A stretch of DNA of 64,000 nt, taken from assembly GCF_905171765.1 (NCBI RefSeq), contig NC_053392.1, positions 409,578,366 through 409,642,365 of the forward strand, read 5' to 3'. Shown piece by piece: positions 31,027 through 40,449 of this stretch (its first letter is position 1; every line of letters starts with the position of its first letter). This DNA comes from Bufo bufo (lineage: Eukaryota; Chordata; Amphibia; Anura; Bufonidae). The notes beneath the pieces are model-generated. The model worked only from the letters and a program-made list of their open reading frames with translations, was not told the origin of the DNA and did not search any database. The position numbers and the translations under genes are program-made.

Positions 31027-31988
31027 TAAGGCCTCTTTCACACGGGCGTCATGTTTTTGGCCCGCATAAGATGCGGGTGCGTTGCGGGAAAAGGCGCGAT
31101 TTTTCTGTGCGAGTGCAAAACATTGTAATGCGTTTTGCACGCGCGTGAGAAAACACGGCATGTTTGGTACCCAAACCCGAACTTCTTCACAAAAGTTCGG
31201 GTTTGGGTTAGGTGTTGTGTAGATTTTATTATTTTCCCTTATAACATGGTTATAAGAGAAAATAATAGCATTCTTAATACAGAATGCATAGTACAATAGG
31301 GCTGGAGGGGTTAAAATTATTATTTTTTTAACTCACCTTAATCCACTTGATCGCGCAGCCCGGCTTCTCTTCTGTCTTCTTCTTTGCTGTGCACAGGAAT
31401 AGGACCTTTGATGATGTCACTGCGCTCATCACATGACCCATCACCATGGTGATGGATCATGTGACGGACCATGTGAGGACCGCAGTGACGTCACCACAGG
31501 TCCTTTTCCTGTGCACAGCAAAGATGAAGACAGAAGAGAAGCCGGGCTGCGCGAGCAAGTGGATTAAGGTGAGTTAAATAATTTTTTTTTTTTTTAACCC
31601 CTCCAGCCCTATTGTACTATGCATTCTGTATTAAGAATGCTATTATTTTCTCTTATAAGCATGTTATAAGGGAAAATAATAAAGATCGGGTCCCCATCCC
31701 GATCGTCTCCTAGCAACCGTGCGTGAAAATTGCACCGCATCCGCACTTGCTTGCGGATGCTTGTGATTTTCACACAGCCCCATTGACTTCTATGGGGCCT
31801 GCGTTGCGTGGAAAACACAAAGAGGAGCATTCTGCGATTTTCACGCAACGCACAAGTGATGCGTGAAAATCAACGCTCATGTGCACAGCCCCATAGAAAT
31901 GAATGGGTCCGGATTCAGTGCGGGTGCAATGTGTTCACCTCACGCATTGCACCGGCACGGAAATCATGCCCGTGTGAAAGGGGCCTAA
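31027..31988. mobile_element. Foldback MITE with TAA duplication
   Basis: TAA at 31027-31029 and 31986-31988. Ends GGCCTCTTTCACACGGGCGTCATG and CATGCCCGTGTGAAAGGGGCC. Arms pair over most of the length around a centre near 31447 (CTGTGCACAGGAATAGGACC against GGTCCTTTTCCTGTGCACAG). One TGACGTCA lies at 31486. Confidence 0.8.
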
Positions 31989-32189
31989 GAGTAAGTATGT
32001 TGCAAAAATGCATTTATTGTTATTCGGTTTGCTCTATTATATATATTTTTTTAACATTAACTTACCTTAGCCTTACCGACTACTGTATAGAAAGCATAGT
32101 ATTTTCTGTGCCTCAACAGCTTCACAGGTATAACATGAAATAAATAGTAATACTAATTATCATATACGGCAGGTAGAGAAAGATGGACA

Positions 32190-32543
32190 TTAGGAGATGG
32201 CCAGCTGCACACTCTCCCTGGTCAACCAAGTCTTCTGTCTTGGAGTAATCTTGGATTCTTCCCTGTCCTTCAAACCGCACATCCAAGCCCTTTCCACCAC
32301 CTGCCACTTCCAAATCAAAAATATCTCTCGCATTCACGCATTCCTGAACCAGAAGTCAGAAAAAAATGCTTGTACATGCCCTCATCATCTCCCGCCTAGA
32401 CTACTGCAACACTCTCTGTGGCCTTCCATCTAGCACTTTCGCACCCCTCCAATCTATCCTCAACTCTGCTGCCCAACTAATCCACCTCTCACCCTATTAC
32501 TCCTCTGCCAATCCCTTCACTGGCTCCCCATTGCCCTGCGAAT
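32190..32543 (+). pseudogene. L2-like LINE, RT C-terminal part before the Ngaro insertion
   Basis: FCLGVILDSSLSFKPHI, then MLVHALIISRLDYCN and FAPLQSILNSAAQLIHL are hallmarks of the post-RT region of L2-type LINEs. A frameshift in the A-run near 32360 splits the two frames. The coding breaks off at CTGCGAAT (32543), where the Ngaro-type element begins, and resumes with TCAGTTTAAAATA at 39927. Confidence 0.8.
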
Positions 32544-32826
32544 GGGATGAAAGGTCATACCCCACTTAACATATTCCTAATTATATAAATAAAAAACACT
32601 GAAACCAGTCAATTTGATTGGAAAATATTAACATTAACAACTCAATTAAAATTCCATTAAACTCAAAAACACGAGCTCAGCCATAAGCTCAAGCTCATTA
32701 TAAATTAATAATTTAACATTACCAACTCAATTTAAACATTCATTTGACCTCATATACAAAAAAGCACAAGCTCAGCCATAAGCTCAAGCTCAAAAATTGC
32801 AGCTTATCAAACAACTCATACACCAG
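32544..32826 (-). repeat. Ngaro split direct repeat B2
   Basis: Terminal copy of the B repeat. Starts GGGATGAAAGGTCATACCCC at 32544 and matches 33226 onward through CAAGCTCAAAAATTGCAGCTT and CAAACAACTCATA with scattered differences. 32827-32875 is a spacer before A2. Confidence 0.85.
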
Positions 32827-32875
32827 CTTAAAAAATAAAATAAAAAACGACAGCCTATTTGGAAGGGCGGGTGGG

Positions 32876-33225
32876 GCAGCGATGCTTCTTTCTTCACAGA
32901 AGAGGTAACGGACCCCAGCTTCACCTGCACCCACATATTTATCCGCACCAGCTCAACCCGACCAGCCAATCACAGTCTTGACAACACAAACAAAGATATC
33001 CATTGGCTTAAAATATCAGCCAATAAAATAAGGGTTGCCACCACAGGGAAGAACTACCCAGATGGTGGTGACCAATCAAAAACATGTTGCCATCCCAGGC
33101 AATCTGCCCGGACACGGCAATAGTAAAAAAGGCGGGAAAATACCCGCCAAAACTAATAGCATAAACCACCTAGGGATGACCTTAATCCCATGAGGATCCT
33201 TCCCTAATGTCCAGGATCCCACCAT
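32876..33225 (-). repeat. Ngaro split direct repeat A2
   Basis: Matches 39580-39926 from CAGCGATGCTTCTTTCTTC to GGATCCCACCAT. Only a handful of substitutions and one 4-bp indel (ACACAAACAAAG against ACACAAAG) are seen. Directly followed by B1. Confidence 0.9.
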
Positions 33226-33533
33226 GGGATGAAATGTCATACCCCACTTAACATATTCCTAATTATATCAATAAAAAACACTAAAACCAGTCAATTTCAT
33301 TGGAAAATATTTTTTACTAAATTAATAATTTACCATTAACAACTCAATTAAAATTCCATTAAACTCAAAAACACGAGCTCAGCCATAACCTCAAGCTCAT
33401 TATAAATTTATAATTTAACATTACCAACTCAATTTAAACATTCATTTGACCTCATATACAAAAAAGCACAAGCTCAGCCATAAGCTCAAGCTCAAAAATT
33501 GCAGCTTATCAAACAACTCATACCCCACCAGCC
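33226..33533 (-). repeat. Ngaro split direct repeat B1
   Basis: Internal copy of B, starting GGGATGAAATGTCATACCCC right after CACCAT of A2. It ends where the similarity with B2 stops (CAACTCATACCCCACC), just beside the hydrolase stop codon. Confidence 0.85.
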
Positions 33534-33539
33534 TGCAGC

Positions 33540-34154
33540 CTATAAAGGCGCAGCAGGCCCCACCCCACCAAAACTAAGCTCAACAATGGCTTGTAAATCC
33601 AAATGAAAAATATCCAAGGCAATGTCAGATAAATGTACCCCATCCGAAAAATATAGGCCGGGCACACCACCTTCTAAATCAATATGGCGAAAAGTAAAAC
33701 CCCATAGCATAGGGAGGAATTTTGACATTAATCTGTTAATCCTGCGACGGATTCTGTCCAGGTGCTTCATGTCAGGCAAATGGAGCCAAATTAGACGTGG
33801 AACAATTTCAGAAAATACAATTCTGGCATATGGAAAACATTGACGCACTGTCGTTAAACTAGACTTCATCTGGAAAACTAGATCCATAGTACCCAGCTTC
33901 CCAATATCATTACCCTTAATATGTATAACAATTAAATCTGGGTCCGGATACTCCGCAGCCATTATCAATATCTGATTCCATAAATCAGACCATCTCAGAC
34001 CTCTTACACCCTTCCAATAAATCTGTACCGCTTCTGATGACATAGATAAATTAAGTCCATAAGGTCGTACACTGGCTCTCATCTTCGCCCAGTGGATAAA
34101 GGAGTGACCAATGATCCATACAACCTTACCTGAAATAAATGATACATCAATCAA
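33540..34154 (-). CDS. Ngaro SGNH/GDSL hydrolase-like protein
   Basis: 204-aa open frame. WIIGHSFIHWA near the N-terminus is the block I nucleophile motif (GHS instead of GDS), IVIHIKGNDIG is block III (GxND), and YFSDGVHLSDIA near the C-terminus carries the DxxH catalytic pair. This matches the SGNH esterase fold reported in vertebrate Ngaro elements. Its substrate is unknown. The frame is open to a stop at 33540, just inside the element before B1. The start used (34154) is simply the first Met; the protein may in truth be the C-terminal domain of a longer polyprotein following the recombinase, whose last codons overlap it. Confidence 0.8.
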   Translation of the reverse strand: MIDVSFISGKVVWIIGHSFIHWAKMRASVRPYGLNLSMSSEAVQIYWKGVRGLRWSDLWNQILIMAAEYPDPDLIVIHIKGNDIGKLGTMDLVFQMKSSLTTVRQCFPYARIVFSEIVPRLIWLHLPDMKHLDRIRRRINRLMSKFLPMLWGFTFRHIDLEGGVPGLYFSDGVHLSDIALDIFHLDLQAIVELSFGGVGPAAPL

Positions 34155-35457
34155 TTAAATCCAGACGGACATAAGAAGTATAACAGCTAAATGACCAACG
34201 ACCAATCCCCTTAATTGTGGACTCATCAAGACCAAGACGAAAAGCCTCAGTCGTAGCCCCGATACGAAAGGAATGGGAAGAAGAATTACAATCACTCAAA
34301 CCCAAAAAGTCCACGTGCAAAAACAGCACGAAACTGAAACTGAGTCAATGGGGAACCATCTATATGAACCAAAAAATTCACCGAACCATGGGGACGTACA
34401 GACTAGTGTTGATCACGAATATTCGAATTGCGAATTTTAATCGCGAATATCGGCACTTCGAGAATTCGCGAATATTTTGAATATCGCAAAATATATTCGT
34501 AATCGCGAATATTCGATTTAAAAAAAAAATACCAGTTCATGCGAATTTTTATGCAAATATTTTCGGGGATTTTTTTATTTTTTTTTGCGAATTTTTGCAA
34601 TCAAGAAAATAATGCCTGGAGATCATGAATTCGCAAATTCTCGAATATATGGCGAATATTCGCAAATATATTCGCGAAATATCGCGAATTCGAATATTGC
34701 CCCTGCCGCTCATCACTAGTACAGACAAATATTTTAAACATAGGCGAACTGGGCATACTGGACTGCTGGGGATGCCCCCAATACGAATCCAACAACCTCT
34801 ACCACCTTGATCCGTCTTGGAATGACTAATGAAAATCTTAACACAGTCCGAAAAACACAAAACCGAGGAACTAAGTAACCCCGTCAACTGAAACCTAGAT
34901 CTTGGAAGGAGCTCACTAATGCGCAATGCACCGAAGAACATCAGAACATAAGCTGTGGAAAATAAACAAGCTTCATAATCCGAAAAACAAACTGAACTAT
35001 TAACTGACACCAAAGATAACAGTATATCGGGAGTAATAGGACAACGCCCGTCCAAAACACAATTACCTTTCTTATACCCCTTCAACAAATGCTTAATTAT
35101 GAAAATTTCACTAAAAGACCTATTTCCTAACAATCTCCTAAAAAATAAAACCCCTGCAAGAATCCGACATACCGTCGAATAGGCCAAACGCTTACGAAAC
35201 AAAGATAAGCAAAAGGCAACAGCCGACTGTTCCGACAGTATCAAGGGAGACAATGATAAGCCAGACATAAAACTAGACCATTTGGACCAAGCGCTTACAT
35301 AACTTGACCATGTAGATGGGGCAAACGATTGCTGCAAAAGTCGCATAATCATGACCATATCACATTCCACAGGTGAAGCGGGCACCGCTCTCCCTCCCGC
35401 TCTGCACAAGGAACCAACTGACGGAATCTGCAAAACTGAAAACGGATTAAAACGCAT
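34147..35457 (-). pseudogene. Ngaro tyrosine recombinase, split by a MITE
   Basis: Integrates the circular DNA copy by site-specific strand exchange. N-terminal core-binding part: FAPSTWSSYVSAWSKW and KRLAYSTVCRILAGVL (35457-35100). Catalytic part: FFGALRISELLPR with the first Arg, SHSKTDQGGRG (Lys region), then the frame runs into the MITE at 34718. After the MITE, SHSFRIGATTEAF (HxxR), IKGIGRWSF (Trp instead of His in the second box) and CYTSYVRL (nucleophile Tyr) follow in 34329-34147. The tetrad R-HxxR-Y is thus preserved. The MITE, and possibly frame changes between 34329 and 34404, inactivate it. Confidence 0.85.
34396..34726. mobile_element. hAT-type MITE with perfect 8-bp TSD, inside the recombinase gene
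   Basis: GTACAGAC (34396-34403 and 34719-34726) flanks 315 bp beginning TAGTGTTGATCACGAATATTCG and ending, inverted, TAGTGATGAGCGGCAGGGG. The interior is packed with GAATATTCG and TCGCGAA motifs on both strands. Confidence 0.85.
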
Positions 35458-36557
35458 CAGCCACCTTATTCGATCTACCAGGAATATGCACTGCCCTAAG
35501 TAATATATTCCAACTCAAGCCTAGCAAAACTAAATGTCTTAACAAATTAATCACCATACTACACTTGGATGATAAACAATTTATGGCAAAGACAACACCC
35601 TTATTATCCGTGTTCAGGATCAACTTCCTATTCTTGAACTGGGAACCCCATAGTGTAACAGCAACAATAACCGGGAATAATTCCAACAATACCAAATTCT
35701 TCACTAATCCTTTATCAAACCACAACTGGGGCCAACGCTCAGCACACCATTTCCCCTGAAAAAAAGAACCAGAAGCATCTGTAAAAAGCTGCAGATCAGC
35801 AGCATAAATAAAATCAGACTGCCAAATCAGACGACCATTAAAGCCCTGAAAAAAAACCAACCAGACTAATAAATCATCCTGAACCTCTCTAGAGACCCGG
35901 ACATGAAGGGCAGGATTCCTCAACCCAGCAATAAGCAAAGATAAACAATGAGAAAAAAATACGTGCTAATGGCATAACCTTGGAAAAAAATACCAATAAA
36001 CCCAAAAGAGATTAAATTTCCTTTACTGTGGCCCTGGACCTACGAAACAACACTGAGAACGCAGAGATAGCTTTAGCTATTTTCTCAGAAGGTATCCTGA
36101 ATTCACCGGCAACTGTGTCAATTACAATCCCTAAATACTCTAAACATATACATGGAAAAACAGTTTTATCCAAAGCTAAAAGGAATCCCAAACTCAGAAC
36201 AAACGTTCATAAAACAATCAAGGAGCCGTGCACAAGCTGGAGAGGAACCAGGACCTATAAACAAAAAATCATCCAAATAGTGCGTCAATGAACCCATAGG
36301 CATCCGAACAGCCACAACCCATTCCAAAAAACATGAAAAAGCTTCAAAATAAAAGCAAGACGAGCAGCCCATAGGTAGACACCGGTCAAAAAAGAAAAAA
36401 ACAAAAAGACAAAAACCTAGCAAATTAAAACCGACCGGATGAACCGACAACAAACGAAAAGCAAATTTTATGTCCGCCTTAGCCAATAACGAGCCAGACC
36501 CAAAATCTTTAATCAAGCTAATGGCGTAATGAAAAGAAGCATAGGACACTGATGCCA

Positions 36558-37441
36558 AACTCTTATCAATTTTTTTATTTATTTTTTTTTAATTTTTTTT
36601 TTTACTTTTAGTGAAGTAGGGCGTCACCTCTCTTCTTTCTGTAGCGCTGCTGATCATATCAAGAAAGCAGCATGACGCAGGACCTTTCAGTATGCCGAGC
36701 TTCCTTCTAAGCCGGCTGTTTAGCATCCTGTCTCCCAGCAACAAGCATTGCATCACAAGTCACATGATCGGAACTGCGGTCATGTGACTCTGTGTGATGC
36801 TGTTCCTCCTCCCCAGCCATGGGCTACATCTAGAGGCGATGCTTCTTCATGTTAATGTTTTATAAATACATTTATGAATTAGTCTGTAAACTCAAAAGGT
36901 TTAGTTTGTTCAGTTGTATACCCATTTGCATTATTTTATGTACCAATGACTTTTGTTTCTGCTTGAGGTAACGCCCACCTCCCCTTTGACCTTGTTTGCA
37001 TGTGACCATTTTTGTGTATATATATCCAGCATGTTTGTCCACTCTCTATGCAATTTTCTTCACCTGATGAAGGGGACCCTTTCCCCGAAACGCGTTGTGT
37101 GATTGCAATAAAACTCTTGAAGATTCACCATCTACCTCTGGTTGGTTCCTTGCGCCGAGAGATGTTCCTTTTCTTCCTGTCATTTTAATCCTCCGTGTGG
37201 GCCTAGGCACGCTCATCCGAGGACATCTACATCCGTGGCTGCATACCAACCTTCATATTGGGGATTAAATCATCTCCCACATGCCTACATTAGCGTTGTG
37301 CCTATAATTGCGCAACCCTGCAAGGTGAGCCTCCCAAATTGGGATTTAATCTGAATTTCCAAACGTTTTTACCCTATGGTGCGCCCTCTCTCTTTTGTTT
37401 ACACAGTAAGCAACTTGCCTTTATACGTAACTCTTATCAAT
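36558..37441 (-). mobile_element. Retroposed segment with 13-bp TSD, carrying a hammerhead-like motif
   Basis: AACTCTTATCAAT occurs at 36558-36570 and 37429-37441 and brackets 858 bp inside the Ngaro RT. The left end is T-rich (A-tail-like on the minus strand). The hammerhead-like motif lies on the plus strand at 37049-37107, followed by a splice-like and C-rich tail (GGTGCGCCCTCTCTCTTTTG). TSD length suggests target-primed insertion. I lean to a Penelope-related origin because of the motif, but no protein supports it. Confidence 0.6.
37049..37107 (+). ncRNA. Hammerhead ribozyme-like motif
   Basis: Outer stem I TGCAAT (37049-37054) with ATTGCA (37102-37107), inner stem I CAC (37061-37063) with GTG (37097-37099), core CTGATGA (37064-37070), extra A, stem II GGGG/CCCC (37072-37075, 37083-37086), GAAA (37087-37090), then ACGCGTT as a minimal stem III and cleavage site. 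The separated outer and inner stem I helices match the type I layout with an internal loop. Confidence 0.55.
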
Positions 37442-37843
37442 CGTCATTCAAAGACGAACCAAGCGGAAATGACAAATGGTGAATGAGCCTAAAAGAGTTA
37501 GGCTCCTTCTTAGGAACAACCCCTAAGGGGGATATATGAAAATTTCCAAAAGGGGGATAAACAAAAGGGCCAGCTACTCTACCTAAGGACAACTCATTAA
37601 CAACCTTATCTACAGCTACATTAGGAAACTGATGAACAGACAAAAGATTTCTAACCACCAAACAACCTGAACCTGAAAAACCTGGTATAATAAACCCATC
37701 CTGAAAACCATTCATTAACAATCCAGCCATCTGCTGATTTGGATAGTGCCTTAGCAGAGGCAGCATGATCAACAACCTTACTGGACTCCAAGGTTTTTCC
37801 TAACAATTCTTTTGAAGATGGGGGGCCAGAGATGCTAGCTTTC

Positions 37844-39328
37844 TTAAAACATCTGGACATTGGGTGCCCCCCCCCCACAAAAAGAGCATTCGTGCTTGTA
37901 TTTACACGTGGCAGGCCATCGACACTGAGTATCATTAAATGCAAAACAGGTACCCTTACGCAACAGGCCCACACTTTGATTAGCAATCGCTCTATGCGCT
38001 GGGGAGAAACGCTGCGGCAACATCAAATTCAACCAAAGGCCCAGATCTTTAACTCCCCAGCGCACTGACGGATAAACAGCAAATTTCTGACGGAAACGCT
38101 CATCATAAAAATGCCAACCTAAACCGGAGAAATTTTTATATGCCTCCAAAACAATTTCAAGATGCTGAAACAGCCCTGAACAAAATTCGGGCCTGCGCTC
38201 ACCCAAAACACTAGCGAATATACAAAATGCTTGCAGCCAGTTATTGAATGACCGCACCACAGGCCGCTTGCGGTCATCCAAACCCAGCTTATCTTCTCCC
38301 TTCTCCGGCTTCACAACAAAATCCTTTGAAGCCGGCAAAAGGGACAAGATATCAACATATTCATTATTATAAATCTTCTCCTTAACAGATGCAGCTAAAT
38401 GGAAACCCAACGGAGACAAAGTACATGTCACCGATTCCTTGTAACACGTCTCTGGGACTCCCTTCGCCCTAACAGGTGGCGTAGGAATAGGCTCATCCGT
38501 CCCTGCAACATCCAATCCCTGTCCACCCGGACCTGCTGGCCGCCATGCCGCAGATACATCAATCAGCCGCGGAAACAGAGCAGAACCAGCAGAACCGGTG
38601 ACAGGGAGGGGGGCAGACACCCACTGAGGAGCTGTAGGCAAACCTTGTAAGGCATTTAAAACCTGCGATAACAGAGGTACAAGTGAAGAAACAGCTGGCA
38701 ACTCACCCTGCTGCAATGACGCCATCTCTCCTGCCGAATTGGATGCCACCGCCGAGGACGAACCAGCCGGTGATACCATTGGTTGAGGGTCAACCCCTGT
38801 AGTAACTGAAGCTTGACTCGCTGATGGAATTCTGGAGGCGACGTCCATGATGACGGTACCAGCATCCGTGGCAGAGACCGGCACAGGGGCTAGGGGCATA
38901 GTAACAACATGCATAGCATCATTATTCAACGTAACACCCCGCAGTAGAATGCTCACCGGACCGGACGATTGTATGGTATTCAGAGGCTCCACTTGTGAAA
39001 AAACACCGGAAGCTAAAGGGTTAAAGGAAGAACCTGCTGCTGGACACTGATTTATTAATAGAAAATTTTCTTCTAGATGCAGTTGCTCCCCTTGACCACC
39101 AGAGGGCGCTGAAGACACAGCCTGCGAAGATGAAGCAAACACAGGAACACAAACAGCTTCCGGTTCCCGAGGCAGATGAGACAGAACAGAAGAGGAACGA
39201 GGGACATCTCCAGGAGCTGACGGACATCGCAAAGGTAAGCCAGCCTGCTCTGCCTCCCTGCGTAATGGCTGTGGGCCAGCTGTATCTCGGCGACCTCTAA
39301 CATCCCTGCATCTGGAGGAAGGTGTCAC
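37844..39328 (-). CDS. Ngaro Gag-like protein
   Basis: 494-aa open frame starting at Met 39328. N-terminal half is low complexity, Ser/Pro/Ala-rich. From about residue 300 there is a conserved-looking domain (FHLAASVKEKIYNNEYVDI, SLLPASKDFV, SFNNWLQAFCIFASVLGE) as found in DIRS/Ngaro Gag. The C-terminus has a Cys/His cluster: GTCFAFNDTQCRWPATCKYKH and ECSFCGG, a CCCH-type finger likely to bind RNA. Another frame upstream (39558-39325, 77 codons) could hold the true N-terminus. The stop at 37844 overlaps a shifted frame leading into RT. Confidence 0.75.
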   Translation of the reverse strand: MTPSSRCRDVRGRRDTAGPQPLRREAEQAGLPLRCPSAPGDVPRSSSVLSHLPREPEAVCVPVFASSSQAVSSAPSGGQGEQLHLEENFLLINQCPAAGSSFNPLASGVFSQVEPLNTIQSSGPVSILLRGVTLNNDAMHVVTMPLAPVPVSATDAGTVIMDVASRIPSASQASVTTGVDPQPMVSPAGSSSAVASNSAGEMASLQQGELPAVSSLVPLLSQVLNALQGLPTAPQWVSAPLPVTGSAGSALFPRLIDVSAAWRPAGPGGQGLDVAGTDEPIPTPPVRAKGVPETCYKESVTCTLSPLGFHLAASVKEKIYNNEYVDILSLLPASKDFVVKPEKGEDKLGLDDRKRPVVRSFNNWLQAFCIFASVLGERRPEFCSGLFQHLEIVLEAYKNFSGLGWHFYDERFRQKFAVYPSVRWGVKDLGLWLNLMLPQRFSPAHRAIANQSVGLLRKGTCFAFNDTQCRWPATCKYKHECSFCGGGAPNVQMF

Positions 39329-39579
39329 ACGCCGCTCCAGTGAGTGCAGACGCCTAGGAGGGGAGGGAGAAAAAACTCTGGTCTCTTCTGGCGCACAGAG
39401 CGCCGCTCACCTAAAGGAGATGCCACAGTCCTCACTTCCACATTGTCTGTTTCGGGCAGCGCAGGGCCAGGCGCAGACAGCTCCCTCAGGCAAGACTCCA
39501 GCCATTCACCCTCCGCGACGCCCGCTCTTCTCCTCAGCTCAGCAATCATCACAGCCATCAGACAGGGGGACGGTCTTCA

Positions 39580-39926
39580 GCAGCGATGCTTCTTTCTTCA
39601 CAGATGAGGTAACGGACCCCAGCTTCACCTGCACCCACATATTTATCCGCACCAGCTCAACCCGACCAGCCAATCACAGTCTTGACAACACAAAGATATC
39701 CATTGGCTTAAAATATCAGCCAATAAAATAAGGGTTGCCACCACAGGGAAGAACTACCCAGATGGTGGCGACCAATCAAAAACATGTTGCCATCCCAGGC
39801 AATCTGCCCAGACACTGCAATAGTAAAAAAGGCGGGAAAAATTCCCGCCAAAACTAATAGCTTAAACCACCTAGGGATGACCTTAATCCCATGAGGATCC
39901 TTCCCTAATGTCCAGGATCCCACCAT
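39580..39926 (-). repeat. Ngaro split direct repeat A1
   Basis: 5' terminal repeat on the sense strand. Its outer edge is CACCAT at 39921-39926, touching the LINE at TCAG. Confidence 0.9.
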
Positions 39927-40440
39927 TCAGTTTAAAATACTAACAAATACATATAAGGCTGTCCACAACCTGTCCCCTTCTTACATCTGTGAGCTACTTT
40001 CCCGATCCATCCCACACGTTATCTCCAATCCTCACAAGACCTCCTTCTCACCTCTCATTTTATTACCTCTTCCCACAATCACCTCCAAGATTTCTCTCCC
40101 CAGCATCCCACATACTCTGGAATTCTCTACCCCAACATATGAGACTTTCACCTACAGTGGAATCCTTCAAAAGAAACCTGAAAGCTCACCTCTTCCAACA
40201 AGCCTACAACCAGTGCTGCTATACCGCCATATGACCAGCTTTACCCTCACCTACTGTGTCCTTCCTCCATATCTCGTAGATTGTAACCCCTTACGGGCAG
40301 GGCCCTCTCTCCTTCTGTACCAGTCTGTAACTCATCTTGTTCATGCTTAGTGCAATTGTCTGTATTATGTATGTGCACCCCTTATCATATGTACAGTGCC
40401 ATGGAATGAATGGCACTTTAATAATAAATAATAATAATAA
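39927..40440 (+). pseudogene. L2-like LINE, 3' end after the Ngaro insertion
   Basis: Continues the reading QFKILTNTYKAVHNLSPSYICELL (split here by frame), then a decayed C-terminus (PTITSKISLPSIPHTLEF...). The 3' UTR contains GATTGTAACCCCTTACGGGC and AGGGCC and ends in ATAATAATAATAAT, the typical L2 tail. Joining 32543 to 39927 restores a continuous target. Confidence 0.8.
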
Positions 40441-40449
40441 TATAACTTT

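Larger units (their letters stand above)
35447..37800 (-). pseudogene. Ngaro reverse transcriptase-RNase H, broken
   Basis: Sense order: PFGNFHISPLGVVPKKEPNSF and RLIHHLSFPLGSSLND (37775-37437, first RT blocks), a frameshift plus the 36571-37428 insertion, then KADIKFAFRLLSVHP (catalytic Asp block) and THYLDDFLFIGP (YLDD box; 36558-36166), a frameshift to TVFPCICLEYLGIVID, a stop near 36015, and RNase H at 35938-35447 with LQLFTDASGSFFQGKW, LLELFPVIVAVTLWG and LILNTDNKGVV (the D-E-D residues). Ends ...NKVADAF, overlapping the recombinase start by about 10 bp. DIRS/Ngaro-type RT by its HISPLGVVPKK block. Confidence 0.85.
32544..39926 (-). mobile_element. Ngaro-type tyrosine-recombinase retrotransposon
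   Basis: 7.4-kb minus-strand element. Order on its sense strand: A1 repeat, Gag-like ORF, RT-RNase H, tyrosine recombinase, SGNH hydrolase-like ORF, B1, A2, B2. These split direct repeats plus a recombinase in place of an integrase are the defining traits of Ngaro elements. It sits in an L2-like LINE without a long TSD: the flanks GCGAAT and TCAG are joined at an AT that also appears at the internal A2/B1 junction (33224-33225). Interrupted by a hAT MITE (34404-34718) and a retroposed segment (36571-37428). RT and recombinase are broken; Gag and hydrolase frames are open. Confidence 0.9.
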
